Source: Arthrobacter ramosus
GTDB lineage: Bacteria > Actinomycetota > Actinomycetes > Actinomycetales > Micrococcaceae
Assembly: GCF_039535095.1 (NCBI RefSeq)
Contig: NZ_BAAAWN010000001.1
Span: 4,526,001 to 4,590,000 of the forward strand
Direction of reading: 5' to 3'
DNA: 64,000 bases
Both the position numbers and the translations under genes were made by a program. Positions 42,570 to 51,084 of this stretch are shown here, piece by piece. The first letter of the stretch is position 1. Each line of letters begins with the position of its first letter. Below the pieces are notes generated by a model, which was given only the letters and a program-made list of their open reading frames with translations, had not been told where the DNA came from and searched no databases.

Positions 42570-43859
42570 GTGCACATAGCCTTCATCTGTTTGCCTGCAG
42601 CGGGCCATGTGAACCCGACGTTGCCAGTGGTCGCAGAGCTGGTTCGCCGGGGCCACCGGGTCACGTATGCGACCTCGGCGAAGTACTCGAAGGCGGTCGA
42701 ATCTGCCGGCGCCGTATTCTTTCCCAGTGGAGAGGACCTGGCGGCCTTCCTTCCCCCGCGCGAACATTCCGCTGATGGCGCCCCGGCGCCGGCAGATGGC
42801 GGCCCGGCGCCGTCACCGATGGCGGGGATGTTCGCCGGGATGGCGTCCGGAATGATGTCGGGACTGCTTGAACGGATTCTCAAGGGCGCAAGGGAGGAAT
42901 TCCCGGCGCTGCTGGCTCGGCTAGCCGAGGATCCGCCGGACGGGGTGTGCTACGACGCGATGACGCTCTCGGGGAAGATGGCTGCCGCGAAGCTGGACTT
43001 GCCCGATATTGCGTTGCTTCCGAGCTATGCCACCAATGAACATTTCTCGATGCGGGATCTCATGCCTGGCCCGCCGCCGCCAGGCATGGTCGAGGCCTGG
43101 AAACAGGCCAGTCAGCGGATCAATGATTTCGCTGCGGAGCATGGCGTTGGCCATCTGCAATTCATGGGAGGCCCTCCTGCAACGCTGAACATCTCCTTCA
43201 TCCCGAGGGAATTCCAGCCCTCGGGAGAGACATTCGATGCCAGGTTCCACTTTGTGGGCCCATGCCTCGGCCTGCGGGGCAACGAGGAGGCCTGGCAGCC
43301 CCGGACGAGGGACAGGCCGCTGTTGTTCGTCTCGCTTGGCACCACACCGTTGAATGACCGGCCGGATTTCTTCAGGATGTGCCTGGAAGGATTTGCGGGC
43401 ACCCACTGGCAGGTTGCCATGGCAATCGGAGAGCGCGTCGAGGAGTCCGAGCTTGGGGAGATCCCGGAAAACTTTGAGGTACGGCCCTTCTTTCCGCAGC
43501 TGGAAGTCCTACCGCACGCCAACGCTTTCCTTTCCCACACCGGGATGAATTCGACCATGGAGGCGCTTTATTTCGGGGTTCCGTTGGTAGCTTTCCCGCT
43601 GCAGCCCGAACAGGGAGCCAATGCACGCCGGGTGGAGGACCTGGGACTCGGGCGCCGGCTCCCACAGGAAGGGCTCTCCCCCGAGCTGATCCGGGAAACC
43701 GTCATTGCAGTCAGCGGCGACAAGGCGATCCGCGGCAACCTCGAGGCGATGAGTGCACGGGTGCGCGGTGCCGGCGGATCCTCCGCAGCCGCCGACGCCA
43801 TCGAGGACTTCCTGCGCGGCCTCGCCGTCCGCCTTCCAGTGCCGCCCGATGCTCTGTAG
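42570..43859 (+). CDS. MGT-type (UDP-glycosyltransferase, GT1) glycosyltransferase
   Basis: 429 aa from a GTG at 42570. The N-terminus HIAFICLPAAGHVNPTLPVV is the acceptor-side opening of macrolide-type GT1 enzymes. The C-terminal donor site FLSHTGMNSTMEALYFGVPL, then PLQPEQGANARRVEDLGLG, carries the His and the Glu/Gln pair that hold the nucleotide sugar. A Pro/Ala-rich flexible insert lies near residues 68-88. Such enzymes glycosylate hydrophobic small molecules, including macrolides. The acceptor is unknown. Ribosome-site GGAAGGGAG is formed by the end of the tandem repeat. Confidence 0.9.
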   Translation: MHIAFICLPAAGHVNPTLPVVAELVRRGHRVTYATSAKYSKAVESAGAVFFPSGEDLAAFLPPREHSADGAPAPADGGPAPSPMAGMFAGMASGMMSGLLERILKGAREEFPALLARLAEDPPDGVCYDAMTLSGKMAAAKLDLPDIALLPSYATNEHFSMRDLMPGPPPPGMVEAWKQASQRINDFAAEHGVGHLQFMGGPPATLNISFIPREFQPSGETFDARFHFVGPCLGLRGNEEAWQPRTRDRPLLFVSLGTTPLNDRPDFFRMCLEGFAGTHWQVAMAIGERVEESELGEIPENFEVRPFFPQLEVLPHANAFLSHTGMNSTMEALYFGVPLVAFPLQPEQGANARRVEDLGLGRRLPQEGLSPELIRETVIAVSGDKAIRGNLEAMSARVRGAGGSSAAADAIEDFLRGLAVRLPVPPDAL

Positions 43860-43874
43860 CGTGTAGCCAACACC
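43855..43874. promoter_or_regulatory. 20-bp shared element, copy 1
   Basis: TGTAGCGTGTAGCCAACACC, identical to 44567-44586. It starts inside the glycosyltransferase stop codon and lies 17 bases before the next ATG. It may be a promoter -10 region or a regulator site. Confidence 0.55.
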
Positions 43875-43890
43875 ACGACGGGAGGGCCTC

Positions 43891-44529
43891 ATGCGCTGGA
43901 TGAACGCTCCCGCCGGTACGCCCTGGAACAACCCATGGCCGCACGACATGGTGATCAGCGTCGAGGACCGCTCGCTGCCGCTGAACGAGCTTCTGTTCAT
44001 CCGGCACGCTTGGGGCTTGGCCCCCGACGCCGACATTCCCGCACTCTCACCCCGTCCAGATGCGGGGACCTCACGGACCCCTGGTTCGGCGAGCGTCGCG
44101 GAGTGGGAGGAAAGGTGGCAGACTGCCTGGAAGCGTGCCTGGGACTGGTACGAGATGAGGGAACGGACCGCGGAAAACAGGCCCACACCCGAGGCGATCC
44201 GGCAGGTCACCCGCCCGGGTCAACCGCTCCATCCGTTCATTCCACCATTGTGGAGTTCTGAATACGGCAACGAGGGCGTGGACCAGGCGGCTTTCCATGC
44301 TTGGCACAATTCCCTGGTCCCTGCCGTTCCGCCGACTGCGGAACGCGATAGCCTGCAGGCTTTGATTCCGGCCTGGGAGAGCGGGCTGGAAGAAATCATC
44401 GTTCTCCCCTACGCCGGCTTCTATGCCAAACGCATCAGCCGGCGGCAACTAGTTGTTTCGGCGACGACGCGGAGCGAGCCCGCGAGCTACAACCGGGCAT
44501 TGGTGGTTCGGCTAGCCGAGGGCGGCTAA
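43891..44529 (+). CDS. Conserved hypothetical protein with Trp-rich N-terminus
   Basis: 212 aa soluble protein. The beginning is rich in Trp and Pro (MRWMNAPAGTPWNNPWPHDM), and EWEERWQTAWKRAWDWYEMR (about residues 71-90) forms a Trp-rich helix. The C-terminal half ends with IIVLPYAGFYAKRISRRQLV. I do not recognise a known family. The 20-bp element TGTAGCGTGTAGCCAACACC directly upstream also precedes the next gene, so the two are probably controlled together. The ATG is preceded by GGGAGG. Confidence 0.7.
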   Translation: MRWMNAPAGTPWNNPWPHDMVISVEDRSLPLNELLFIRHAWGLAPDADIPALSPRPDAGTSRTPGSASVAEWEERWQTAWKRAWDWYEMRERTAENRPTPEAIRQVTRPGQPLHPFIPPLWSSEYGNEGVDQAAFHAWHNSLVPAVPPTAERDSLQALIPAWESGLEEIIVLPYAGFYAKRISRRQLVVSATTRSEPASYNRALVVRLAEGG

Positions 44530-44566
44530 GCCCGGGCTGGCCCCGCAGACATTCGGCCAGGCCCTG

Positions 44567-44586
44567 TGTAGCGTGTAGCCAACACC
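44567..44586. promoter_or_regulatory. 20-bp shared element, copy 2
   Basis: Exact second copy of TGTAGCGTGTAGCCAACACC, 31 bases before the ATG of the 136-aa gene. Two identical copies in front of consecutive genes suggest a shared control site or promoter core. Confidence 0.55.
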
Positions 44587-44617
44587 CGCGCGACGCCCCC
44601 AGGAAGGACACCGTGAC

Positions 44618-45028
44618 ATGGCCGCTGGATCCAAGGAAGACCCCTGGAAGCTCACCACCCCGCCTGGCTCCTCCGACTACACGATGTATCGGGATGAAGC
44701 AGGTGATCCGCCCGCGATCGTTTGCCAGGTGGGCTCCACGACCCTCAAATACCATCTGAGCGCCATCGAGGACCTGCATGCGTGGCTACTCCAGCAAGGC
44801 GATTGGGTGCCGCTCTGGGCCGCCGACGAGAACAAGCCCGCCGCCGAAGGCACGGTTGAGGCCTGGGGTCGCGACGACGGTAATCCGGTGGGCGGTTGGT
44901 ACGGCCTGCGCAAGGGATACCGCGGTCGCTTCGGTATGTACATGCCACCGCTCATGGAAGCACTTGGGCTCGCCGAACTCACCCATGAGAAGCGGAACAA
45001 CAGCATGCGGGGCATCGCGCCGAAGTAG
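44618..45028 (+). CDS. Conserved hypothetical protein, 136 aa
   Basis: 136 aa soluble protein, probably of a named DUF common in Micrococcaceae, though I cannot confirm which. It contains DPWKLTTPPGSSDYTMYRDE, IVCQVGSTTLKYHLSAIEDL and PVGGWYGLRKGYRGRFGMYM. The pattern of strands and the closing basic part resemble a small DNA- or substrate-binding domain. The same 20-bp element precedes it as precedes the upstream hypothetical gene. GGAAGGAC lies before the ATG. Function unknown. Confidence 0.75.
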   Translation: MAAGSKEDPWKLTTPPGSSDYTMYRDEAGDPPAIVCQVGSTTLKYHLSAIEDLHAWLLQQGDWVPLWAADENKPAAEGTVEAWGRDDGNPVGGWYGLRKGYRGRFGMYMPPLMEALGLAELTHEKRNNSMRGIAPK

Positions 45029-45036
45029 GGAGCAAC

Positions 45037-45570
45037 TCAGGCGGGGTTCGACGACGGCGCGGGGCCGCCGTCGTCGTGCGCGTCACCGCCGGATGCGGCA
45101 CCCAACCGCCCGGCTGCGTCCTGCTGGATCCGTGCGGCTTTGGAGGAGTAGTCCGCGATGACGCGGAGTTCTTCGTCGCTGTAGCCCTCCAGCAGGCTCG
45201 CGAGGCCGCCCATGAAGTCGACGAAATGGGGCATTGCGGCAGTCACCTGGTCCCCCACGAGCTCGATCAGGACCTTCCGTTTGTCCCCTTCGTACCGGAC
45301 CCTGCGCGCCACACCCTTGCTCTCGAGCCGTTGCATCAATCCGGTGACCGAGGCCGGAGCCAGCCCGGAATGTTCGCCGAATTCCCCCGCCGTCATGGGT
45401 CCGAAGCGCAGCAGGATGTCGATCGCCTTGCCCTCCGTCGCCGACAGTCCGCGCAGCTCGGAGAGCTTTGTGTGGAACATGACGGCCGCCGTCGAAAGCT
45501 CCCGTCCCGAGGCAAAGACCGCCTCAAGCAAGTCTTGGCGCTGCGTACTGACGCCCGGTTGGTTCTCCAT
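45037..45570 (-). CDS. MarR-family transcriptional regulator
   Basis: 177 aa winged helix protein. The DNA-binding part is GPMTAGEFGEHSGLAPASVTGLMQRLE (about residues 57-83), followed by the wing VRRVRYEGDKRKVLIELV. The C-terminal tail is rich in Gly, Ala and Pro and probably disordered. It is divergent from the FAD monooxygenase gene; two TTTCG-n6-CGAAA type sites in the 108-base gap are probable operators. MarR regulators of this layout are usually released by a phenolic or lipophilic ligand, which could be the substrate of the monooxygenase. Confidence 0.9.
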   Translation of the reverse strand: MENQPGVSTQRQDLLEAVFASGRELSTAAVMFHTKLSELRGLSATEGKAIDILLRFGPMTAGEFGEHSGLAPASVTGLMQRLESKGVARRVRYEGDKRKVLIELVGDQVTAAMPHFVDFMGGLASLLEGYSDEELRVIADYSSKAARIQQDAAGRLGAASGGDAHDDGGPAPSSNPA

Positions 45571-45590
45571 CCTCCGAGGCTAGCAAACTA

Positions 45591-45606
45591 TTTCGTCTCA
45601 CCGAAA
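45591..45606. promoter_or_regulatory. Candidate MarR operator 1
   Basis: TTTCGTCTCACCGAAA: perfect five-base arms TTTCG/CGAAA with a six-base spacer, just upstream of the marR start. Confidence 0.55.
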
Positions 45607-45640
45607 GGATTGACGACCCTCGGTGCGAGTCATATATTTC

Positions 45641-45656
45641 TTTCAACCGAACGAAA
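45641..45656. promoter_or_regulatory. Candidate MarR operator 2
   Basis: TTTCAACCGAACGAAA: the same spacing as operator 1 with one mismatched arm base, just upstream of the FAD monooxygenase. The two sites are 50 bases apart. Confidence 0.5.
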
Positions 45657-45678
45657 TAAATTTGCAAAGGACTCCGCC

Positions 45679-46902
45679 ATGTTGAACTGCCTTGTTATCG
45701 GATCCGGGATCGCCGGACTCGCCACGGCCATCTCACTGCAGAAAGCCGGCCATCACGCCACCGTGTTCGAGGCCTACAATGGGCCCTCGAACGGCGTGGG
45801 CGGCTTCCTCACCGTCGCCGTCAATGGCTTCGATGCCCTGAAAACCCTCGAACTCAAGGATGCAGCTGCCAATCTGGGCTTCAGCACCCCAAAGATGTCC
45901 ATGTATCTGGGCAGCACCGGAAAACACCTCATCGACTTCGACTACGGCGGATCCCTCCCCGATGGCACCACCGCCCGCACCATGACGCGTTCCGAGCTGT
46001 ATGGCATGTTCCGCGAGGCGGCAGGCGCCCGCGGAATCCGCGTCGAGTACGGAAAGCGGCTCGCTACGGTGAAGGAAGCGCCCGACGGCGTCACGGCCGT
46101 TTTCGCGGACGGCACCTCCGCGCACGGAGACCTGGTGGTGGGCGCCGATGGGCTACACTCGGCCGTTCGGCCCCTGATTGACCCCTCATCCCCGGCACCC
46201 CGCAATATCCCCCTGCTCAACACCGGCGGGATCGTCGAGTCCGGGTTGCTCCCGCCCAGGCTGCTGGACGTCGAACCGGGACGCATGAAGATGGTCTTCG
46301 GCAAGCGCTGCTTCTATTGCTACATGCAGGATCCGGAGGGCAGGATCTGGTGGTTTGCCAACCCGCTGCAACGGTCATCGGAGGATCCGGCCGCGCTGGA
46401 TCACCGGGCCCGCAAGTCCTGGCTGACGCATCTGGTAGCCGGGGACCGCACGCCCATGGCCAAGATCATCGCCGCTACTGACGGCATCATCCGGCCGTAC
46501 ACGACCTCCGATTTTCCGAGCATTCCCAGTTGGCACCGCGGCAGGCTCGTGCTGGTGGGAGACGCCGCCCACGCTGCATCGCCATCGTCCGGACAAGGCG
46601 CCTCCATGGCCATCGAAGACGCCATCACGCTGGGCCGATCGCTCCGGGGCATCTCGTCATCCGACATCCCCGGCGCCCTGTCCCGCTACGAAAAGGAACG
46701 CCGGAACCGGGCGGAATCGGTGGTCGAATGGGGCCGCCGGAACGCCGCCCCGAAGATCCGCGGCCAATTCAAGCGCGTCTTCGAAGACCTTGTGCTGAAG
46801 GCCGTCTTCCGCTCACTCGCCCGGAAGACGGCCGACAACTTCGATTGGGTCTATCGCCACCACATCGACTGGGATGCATCGGAGACGGTGCCGGCGCGCT
46901 GA
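45679..46902 (+). CDS. FAD-dependent monooxygenase (PHBH-fold)
   Basis: 407 aa from the ATG at 45679, with AAAGGA at about 45665. The FAD-binding Rossmann motif VIGSGIAGLATAIS starts at residue 6, the DG motif reads VVGADGLHSAVRP near 152, and the GD motif VGDAAHAASPSSGQG near 292. These three define group A aromatic hydroxylases, including tetracycline-inactivating TetX-like and urate hydroxylase relatives. It is divergent from a MarR regulator with paired operators. The substrate is most likely an aromatic or polyketide compound; I cannot say which. No frameshift or truncation seen. Confidence 0.9.
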   Translation: MLNCLVIGSGIAGLATAISLQKAGHHATVFEAYNGPSNGVGGFLTVAVNGFDALKTLELKDAAANLGFSTPKMSMYLGSTGKHLIDFDYGGSLPDGTTARTMTRSELYGMFREAAGARGIRVEYGKRLATVKEAPDGVTAVFADGTSAHGDLVVGADGLHSAVRPLIDPSSPAPRNIPLLNTGGIVESGLLPPRLLDVEPGRMKMVFGKRCFYCYMQDPEGRIWWFANPLQRSSEDPAALDHRARKSWLTHLVAGDRTPMAKIIAATDGIIRPYTTSDFPSIPSWHRGRLVLVGDAAHAASPSSGQGASMAIEDAITLGRSLRGISSSDIPGALSRYEKERRNRAESVVEWGRRNAAPKIRGQFKRVFEDLVLKAVFRSLARKTADNFDWVYRHHIDWDASETVPAR

Positions 46903-46941
46903 AGTTCGCTCAAGTAAAGCGTCCCCTGCGCCATCCGGGAA

Positions 46942-47715
46942 TCAGCCGTTGGGATAGGCCTGTGCGATCAGTTTCCCGCGGAGCACGGCGATCTGGGCAT
47001 ACATGTCGTGCACCAAATAGAGATCACGACGCCGGGTCCACGGCTGTCCCGACTGCGGATCATAGGTGCCGGGCAGGTCGATACCTTGGGGAGCGAAAGC
47101 GTCCATCCCGCGGTCTTGGGTGGTCTGGACACAGCGCTTGATGTGGTCCCGGAATCCAACAATGCCGGCGATCCCCGAAGGCTGAGATCCGCGCAGCTCC
47201 TTGACCTGGGCCGCAACGCCGTCCGTGCTCAGATACACAATGGTGCCGTCCGCCGATATGACCGGTTCAATCGAGGTCACTCCGCTCATGTGGTACTTGG
47301 ACTCGAGGAACCTGGCGATTTCCCACTGGGCGTAGACGGGAACGTTGCGCGTCGCCCGCAGCTTCGCAACCGTGTCGGCGAGGGCTTCGTTGACCGGGCC
47401 AGGCTCGTAGAGCACGCGGCTGGGATCTCCGCCTCCTGCCGGTCGTCGGTTGCCGAAACCATAGGCAATGATGAAATCAATGCTCTCGACCGGCTTGGTT
47501 GGCGGATGCCAGTTGAATCCGATGTCTTCAATGTCGGGTTCCACGACGGAGGCGGTGGCATGGTCGTCAAGTTCACGTTCCAACGCGTCCAACATGGTGC
47601 GTGTGAGCTTTGCATCCTTTCCCCGCTCGGAAGAGTCCGCGAGGGCCGGAGTAGTGGTGAGCAGCGGTGCCGCCGCGGTCAGCAAGGCAGCGGAGGCGAA
47701 TGTCCGTCGATCCAT
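46942..47715 (-). CDS. Exported protein with RR-containing signal, unknown function (YdcF-like?)
   Basis: 257 aa from the ATG at 47715, with AAAGGAC upstream. The N-terminus MDRRTFASAALLTAAAPLLT then TPALADS is a signal peptide with an RRxF motif close to a Tat signal. The mature region has FIIAYGFGNRRPAGGGDPSR, VPVYAQWEIARFLES and a C-terminal DLYLVHDMYAQIAVLRGKL, a layout somewhat like the YdcF/SanA (DUF218) fold, but I am not certain. It follows the GH65 gene on the same strand after a 20-bp hairpin, so it is probably not part of that operon. Function unknown. Confidence 0.72.
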   Translation of the reverse strand: MDRRTFASAALLTAAAPLLTTTPALADSSERGKDAKLTRTMLDALERELDDHATASVVEPDIEDIGFNWHPPTKPVESIDFIIAYGFGNRRPAGGGDPSRVLYEPGPVNEALADTVAKLRATRNVPVYAQWEIARFLESKYHMSGVTSIEPVISADGTIVYLSTDGVAAQVKELRGSQPSGIAGIVGFRDHIKRCVQTTQDRGMDAFAPQGIDLPGTYDPQSGQPWTRRRDLYLVHDMYAQIAVLRGKLIAQAYPNG

Positions 47716-47838
47716 GGGTAGAGTCCTTTTCCAGAGAGGTCTCCGGAGACCGTATCGGCGTCCCATGAATCAGGAATGAACCGTTCCCGAATAACTCCGA
47801 AACCGCAGCTCCCCACCGGCCGTCCCTGATGAATCCAC

Positions 47839-47886
47839 TGCTGAGTAACTGCCGTTTTCGGGTTTCAAAACGACAGTTACTCAGCA
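47839..47886 (-). terminator. 20-bp hairpin terminator after the GH65 gene
   Basis: Arms 47839-47858 and 47867-47886 are complementary at 19 of 20 positions with an eight-base loop. On either strand the stem ends in a TTTT or AAAA run at the loop side. The core AAAACGACAGTTACT resembles the AAAACGACAACAACTGCGAG core of the other intergenic hairpins. Confidence 0.75.
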
Positions 47887-47899
47887 ATCGATGGGCCGG

Positions 47900-50290
47900 C
47901 TAGACCCGCGCGCTCCCGATCACCGGAAGTCCCGCCGTCGGGAAGAGGCTCGGGAAGACCGACGGCGCGGGGACCGGCACTTCGTCGAGGGGCACAGCCA
48001 CCATCTCGATGCCGACGACGACCCGCTGCCCGCGCACGCTGACCTCCAAAGGTGCGACACCGGCGTCGGGCGCTGAACCGGGAGCACCTGCGTCCGGAAC
48101 CAGCGCAAGGCTGATGGACCCCGGGTGCAGCTCGACGGACAACAGCCGCCCGCGGATCTTGAGCCGGAAGGACAGGCTGTCCCACTCGGCCGGCAGCCGC
48201 GGATCGAAGTGCGGGACCTCGCCCTGATCCCGCATGCCCGCGAAGCCGCACACCAAGGAACTCCAGATGCCGCCGGTGGACGCGATGTGCACGCCGTCAA
48301 CCGTGTTGTTGTGCGTGTTGTCCAGGTCGATGAACAAGGCCTCGGTGAAATGCTTGAGCGCGACGTCGGAGTAGCCCACCTCGGCCGCCATGATGCCCTG
48401 GACGCACGCGGACAAGGTGGAGTCGCCGGTGGTGATGGGATCGTAGAAGTCGAACGCGCGCTGCTTTTCCTCGGCCGTGAAGTCCTGCCACTGCAGGAAC
48501 ATCGCGAGCACCGTGTCCGCCTGCTTGAGGACCTGGTGCCGGTAGATCACCAGCGGGTGGAAGTTGAGCAGCAGCGGGTACTTGGACCGCGGCGTGGACC
48601 AGTCCCACGGCTCCAGGGTCATGAAGTCGTTGTCCTGGCTGTAGATCTCCATGTCCGGATCGTAGGGAAGGGACATGCGCGCGGCGGCCTGTTGCCACAC
48701 CATCCGCTCGGTTTCCGGGACGTCCGGGTGTTCCAGTGCCGCAGCGGCTCGCAGGTTAAAGCGGGCCATGACGTTCGTGTAGAGGTTGTCGTTGACCACG
48801 GCCGTGTATTCATCCGGGCCGGTGACGCCGTGGATGTGGAACAAACCGTCCTTGCCGAAGAAGCCCAGCGAAGCCCACATGCGGGCCGTCTCGATCAACA
48901 GATCGGCGCCCACTTCGGAGCGGAAGCTGGCGTCGCCGCTTGCCCATTGGTAGCGGTTGGCGGCGAAGGAGATCGCGGCGGCAATGTGGAACTGCGCGGT
49001 GCCGGCAGCGTAGTACGCGCTGGCCTCGTGCCCGTTGATGGTGCGCCACGGGAACAGGGCACCATCCACGCTCAGTTCCTTGGCCCGGATCCGGGCGTCG
49101 GGAAGCATGGCATGGCGCGATTCCAGCACCTGGCGGGCGGCGGCCGGGTTGGTGTACGTCAGGTACGGCAGCAGGTACACCTCCTGGTCCCAGAAGTAGT
49201 GGCCCTCATAGCCCGAGCCGCTGACGCCCTTCGCCGGAATGCCCGCGACTCCGGCACGCGCGGTGGCCTGGGCAAGCTGGAACAGGCTCCAGCGCACGGC
49301 CTGCTGCTGTTCGGGCTGGCCGCCAATGGTGATGTCCGCTGTGGACCAATAATCGCGGTAATGGGCCGCACCTTCGGCCAGGAGCGCGTCGAACGGCACG
49401 AGTCCCAATTCGGCGTCGGACGCCAGGATCTCGCCGGCCTCTGCTGCGCTTCCGTCGGCGCTGTTCACGACGTAGCTGACGCTCTTCTCCAAGCGGAACG
49501 TCTCGCCCTCATTCACTGCCATGACGTAGCGGACCGTGGACTCGTCCTCCCCCACCACGGTTTCGAAGGGCTGGCCTTCCGCGGAAATCCAGTGGTCCAC
49601 GGCCATGCCGATGCGCTGCCTGGATTCGGCGGTTTCCCAGGCCATGCGCAGGGATCCGTCGGAACCCTGGAGGTGGAGCGGGAGCAGCACCCGGCCGGCG
49701 TGGCGGCCGGAGCGGCGGGGGTCGTGGGCCGAGTGGTCCTCCACAGGCTGGTCCTGCCGATTGATCACCAAGGACGTGATGTCCGCAGTCACCTGGCGGT
49801 CTGCGGTGAGGCTCAGCTCGATGCCGAGGGAACCCCTGGATTCGATTCCCACGGCGCGGCGCTCCAGCGTGGTGACGGTGGCGCCTGAACGGCATTCCCA
49901 CGTGACAGCGCACTCGTACACGCCCGTGGCAAAGTCGATGCTGCGGCGGTAGTTCTGCACCGTTGACTCGGCGAGGCCCAGTTGTTCGCCGTCGATGACA
50001 ATGTTGAAGTTGTTGGCATCCGGGACGTAAACGATCCTTTGTCCTATGCGTGCAAAACCGTAGGCGTTCTCGGCGTGCTTGATGTCCCACGTTTCGTGGA
50101 AACCGTTGATGAACGTGCCGGGAAGTTCGGCGTCCGCCCCCGCCGAGTGGGCGCCGCGGATGCCCAGGTGGCCGTTGCCGAGGCTGAAGAGGGTTTCGAG
50201 CGGACCGGCGTCACCGGGAACGTGGATGCTCTCCACGAGCTTCCACGGTTCGCAGGGGAATCGCAGCCGGTCGGAGCTGATGAGTGCCAT
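47900..50290 (-). CDS. GH65 disaccharide phosphorylase (maltose/trehalose/kojibiose type)
   Basis: 796 aa, the expected family size. The catalytic acid Glu is in HGVTGPDEYT near residue 491, inside the (alpha/alpha)6 barrel. The N-terminal beta-sandwich carries FSLGNGHLGIRGAHS, typical of GH65. YFWDQEVYLLPYLTYTNP is the phosphate and substrate loop region. The enzyme splits an alpha-linked glucose disaccharide with phosphate, giving beta-glucose 1-phosphate and glucose. A beta-phosphoglucomutase gene lies 39 bases upstream in the operon and would feed that product to glycolysis. Exact disaccharide not decidable by eye. Confidence 0.93.
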   Translation of the reverse strand: MALISSDRLRFPCEPWKLVESIHVPGDAGPLETLFSLGNGHLGIRGAHSAGADAELPGTFINGFHETWDIKHAENAYGFARIGQRIVYVPDANNFNIVIDGEQLGLAESTVQNYRRSIDFATGVYECAVTWECRSGATVTTLERRAVGIESRGSLGIELSLTADRQVTADITSLVINRQDQPVEDHSAHDPRRSGRHAGRVLLPLHLQGSDGSLRMAWETAESRQRIGMAVDHWISAEGQPFETVVGEDESTVRYVMAVNEGETFRLEKSVSYVVNSADGSAAEAGEILASDAELGLVPFDALLAEGAAHYRDYWSTADITIGGQPEQQQAVRWSLFQLAQATARAGVAGIPAKGVSGSGYEGHYFWDQEVYLLPYLTYTNPAAARQVLESRHAMLPDARIRAKELSVDGALFPWRTINGHEASAYYAAGTAQFHIAAAISFAANRYQWASGDASFRSEVGADLLIETARMWASLGFFGKDGLFHIHGVTGPDEYTAVVNDNLYTNVMARFNLRAAAALEHPDVPETERMVWQQAAARMSLPYDPDMEIYSQDNDFMTLEPWDWSTPRSKYPLLLNFHPLVIYRHQVLKQADTVLAMFLQWQDFTAEEKQRAFDFYDPITTGDSTLSACVQGIMAAEVGYSDVALKHFTEALFIDLDNTHNNTVDGVHIASTGGIWSSLVCGFAGMRDQGEVPHFDPRLPAEWDSLSFRLKIRGRLLSVELHPGSISLALVPDAGAPGSAPDAGVAPLEVSVRGQRVVVGIEMVAVPLDEVPVPAPSVFPSLFPTAGLPVIGSARV

Positions 50291-50329
50291 GGACTGTTGG
50301 TTCCTTCTGTTTCTGGTGAAACGGCTTGA

Positions 50330-51067
50330 TTAGAGGAGATCATCGAGGTCGTCAACCACGAACGTTGCGCCGGCGTCGAGCAGGGTCTGGTGGCCGGCGC
50401 CCCGGTCCACCCCGATCACCGCGCGGAAGTTCCCGGCGCTGCCGGCCTGCACGCCGGACACTGCATCCTCGACGACGACGCAGCCCTCGGCGGGAACGTC
50501 CAACAGCTCGGCGGCGTAGCGGAAGGTGGCGGGATCCGGCTTGCCGGGAAGCCCGACGGCGGCGGCCACCTGGCCGTCGACCACCACCGGGAAGTAGCCT
50601 TCCAGTCCAGCCGCCTTCAGGACGGCGGGCGCGTTGCGCGAAGAGGACACGACGGCGAGCTTGAGTCCCAGCTCCAAGGCTGCGTGGATGAAGCGGACAG
50701 AGCCCGCGTACGGCTCGACGCCACGCGAATCCACGATCTCGTTGAAGATCCGGTTCTTGCGGTTGCCCAGGCCCTGCACGCTGGTGTTGGCGGGATCGTC
50801 GTCGGTGGGTCCTTCCGGCAACGTGATTCCACGGGAGGTGAGGAAATCCCGCACTCCATCGAAGCGCGGCTTGCCGTCGATGTGGTCGAAGTAGTCGCTC
50901 TCCTGGTAGCCGTCCGGATGGCCTGTTTCAGCCAGGTAGCCGTCGAAGAGCTCCTGCCAGGCCTGCTCATGCACGACGGCGGTTGGCGTGAGCACGCCGT
51001 CGAGGTCGAAAAGGAGCGCGGTAGCGCCCGTCCAGGCAGTCTTCTGGGTGGCTCGGGTATCAGTCAT
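50330..51067 (-). CDS. pgmB: Beta-phosphoglucomutase-family HAD enzyme
   Basis: 245 aa. HAD motif I is LLFDLDGVLTPTAVVHEQAW, where DxD supplies nucleophile and acid/base. Motif II is VVSSSRNAP near residue 139, and VVEDAVSGVQAGSAGNF holds motif IV. The cap with RKNRIFNEIV is typical of beta-phosphoglucomutase. It turns beta-glucose 1-phosphate into glucose 6-phosphate. It lies between a LacI regulator and the GH65 phosphorylase on the same strand with short gaps, a standard disaccharide phosphorolysis module. A HAD sugar phosphatase is the alternative. Confidence 0.88.
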   Translation of the reverse strand: MTDTRATQKTAWTGATALLFDLDGVLTPTAVVHEQAWQELFDGYLAETGHPDGYQESDYFDHIDGKPRFDGVRDFLTSRGITLPEGPTDDDPANTSVQGLGNRKNRIFNEIVDSRGVEPYAGSVRFIHAALELGLKLAVVSSSRNAPAVLKAAGLEGYFPVVVDGQVAAAVGLPGKPDPATFRYAAELLDVPAEGCVVVEDAVSGVQAGSAGNFRAVIGVDRGAGHQTLLDAGATFVVDDLDDLL

Positions 51068-51084
51068 GGTGTGGCGTGGTCCGT

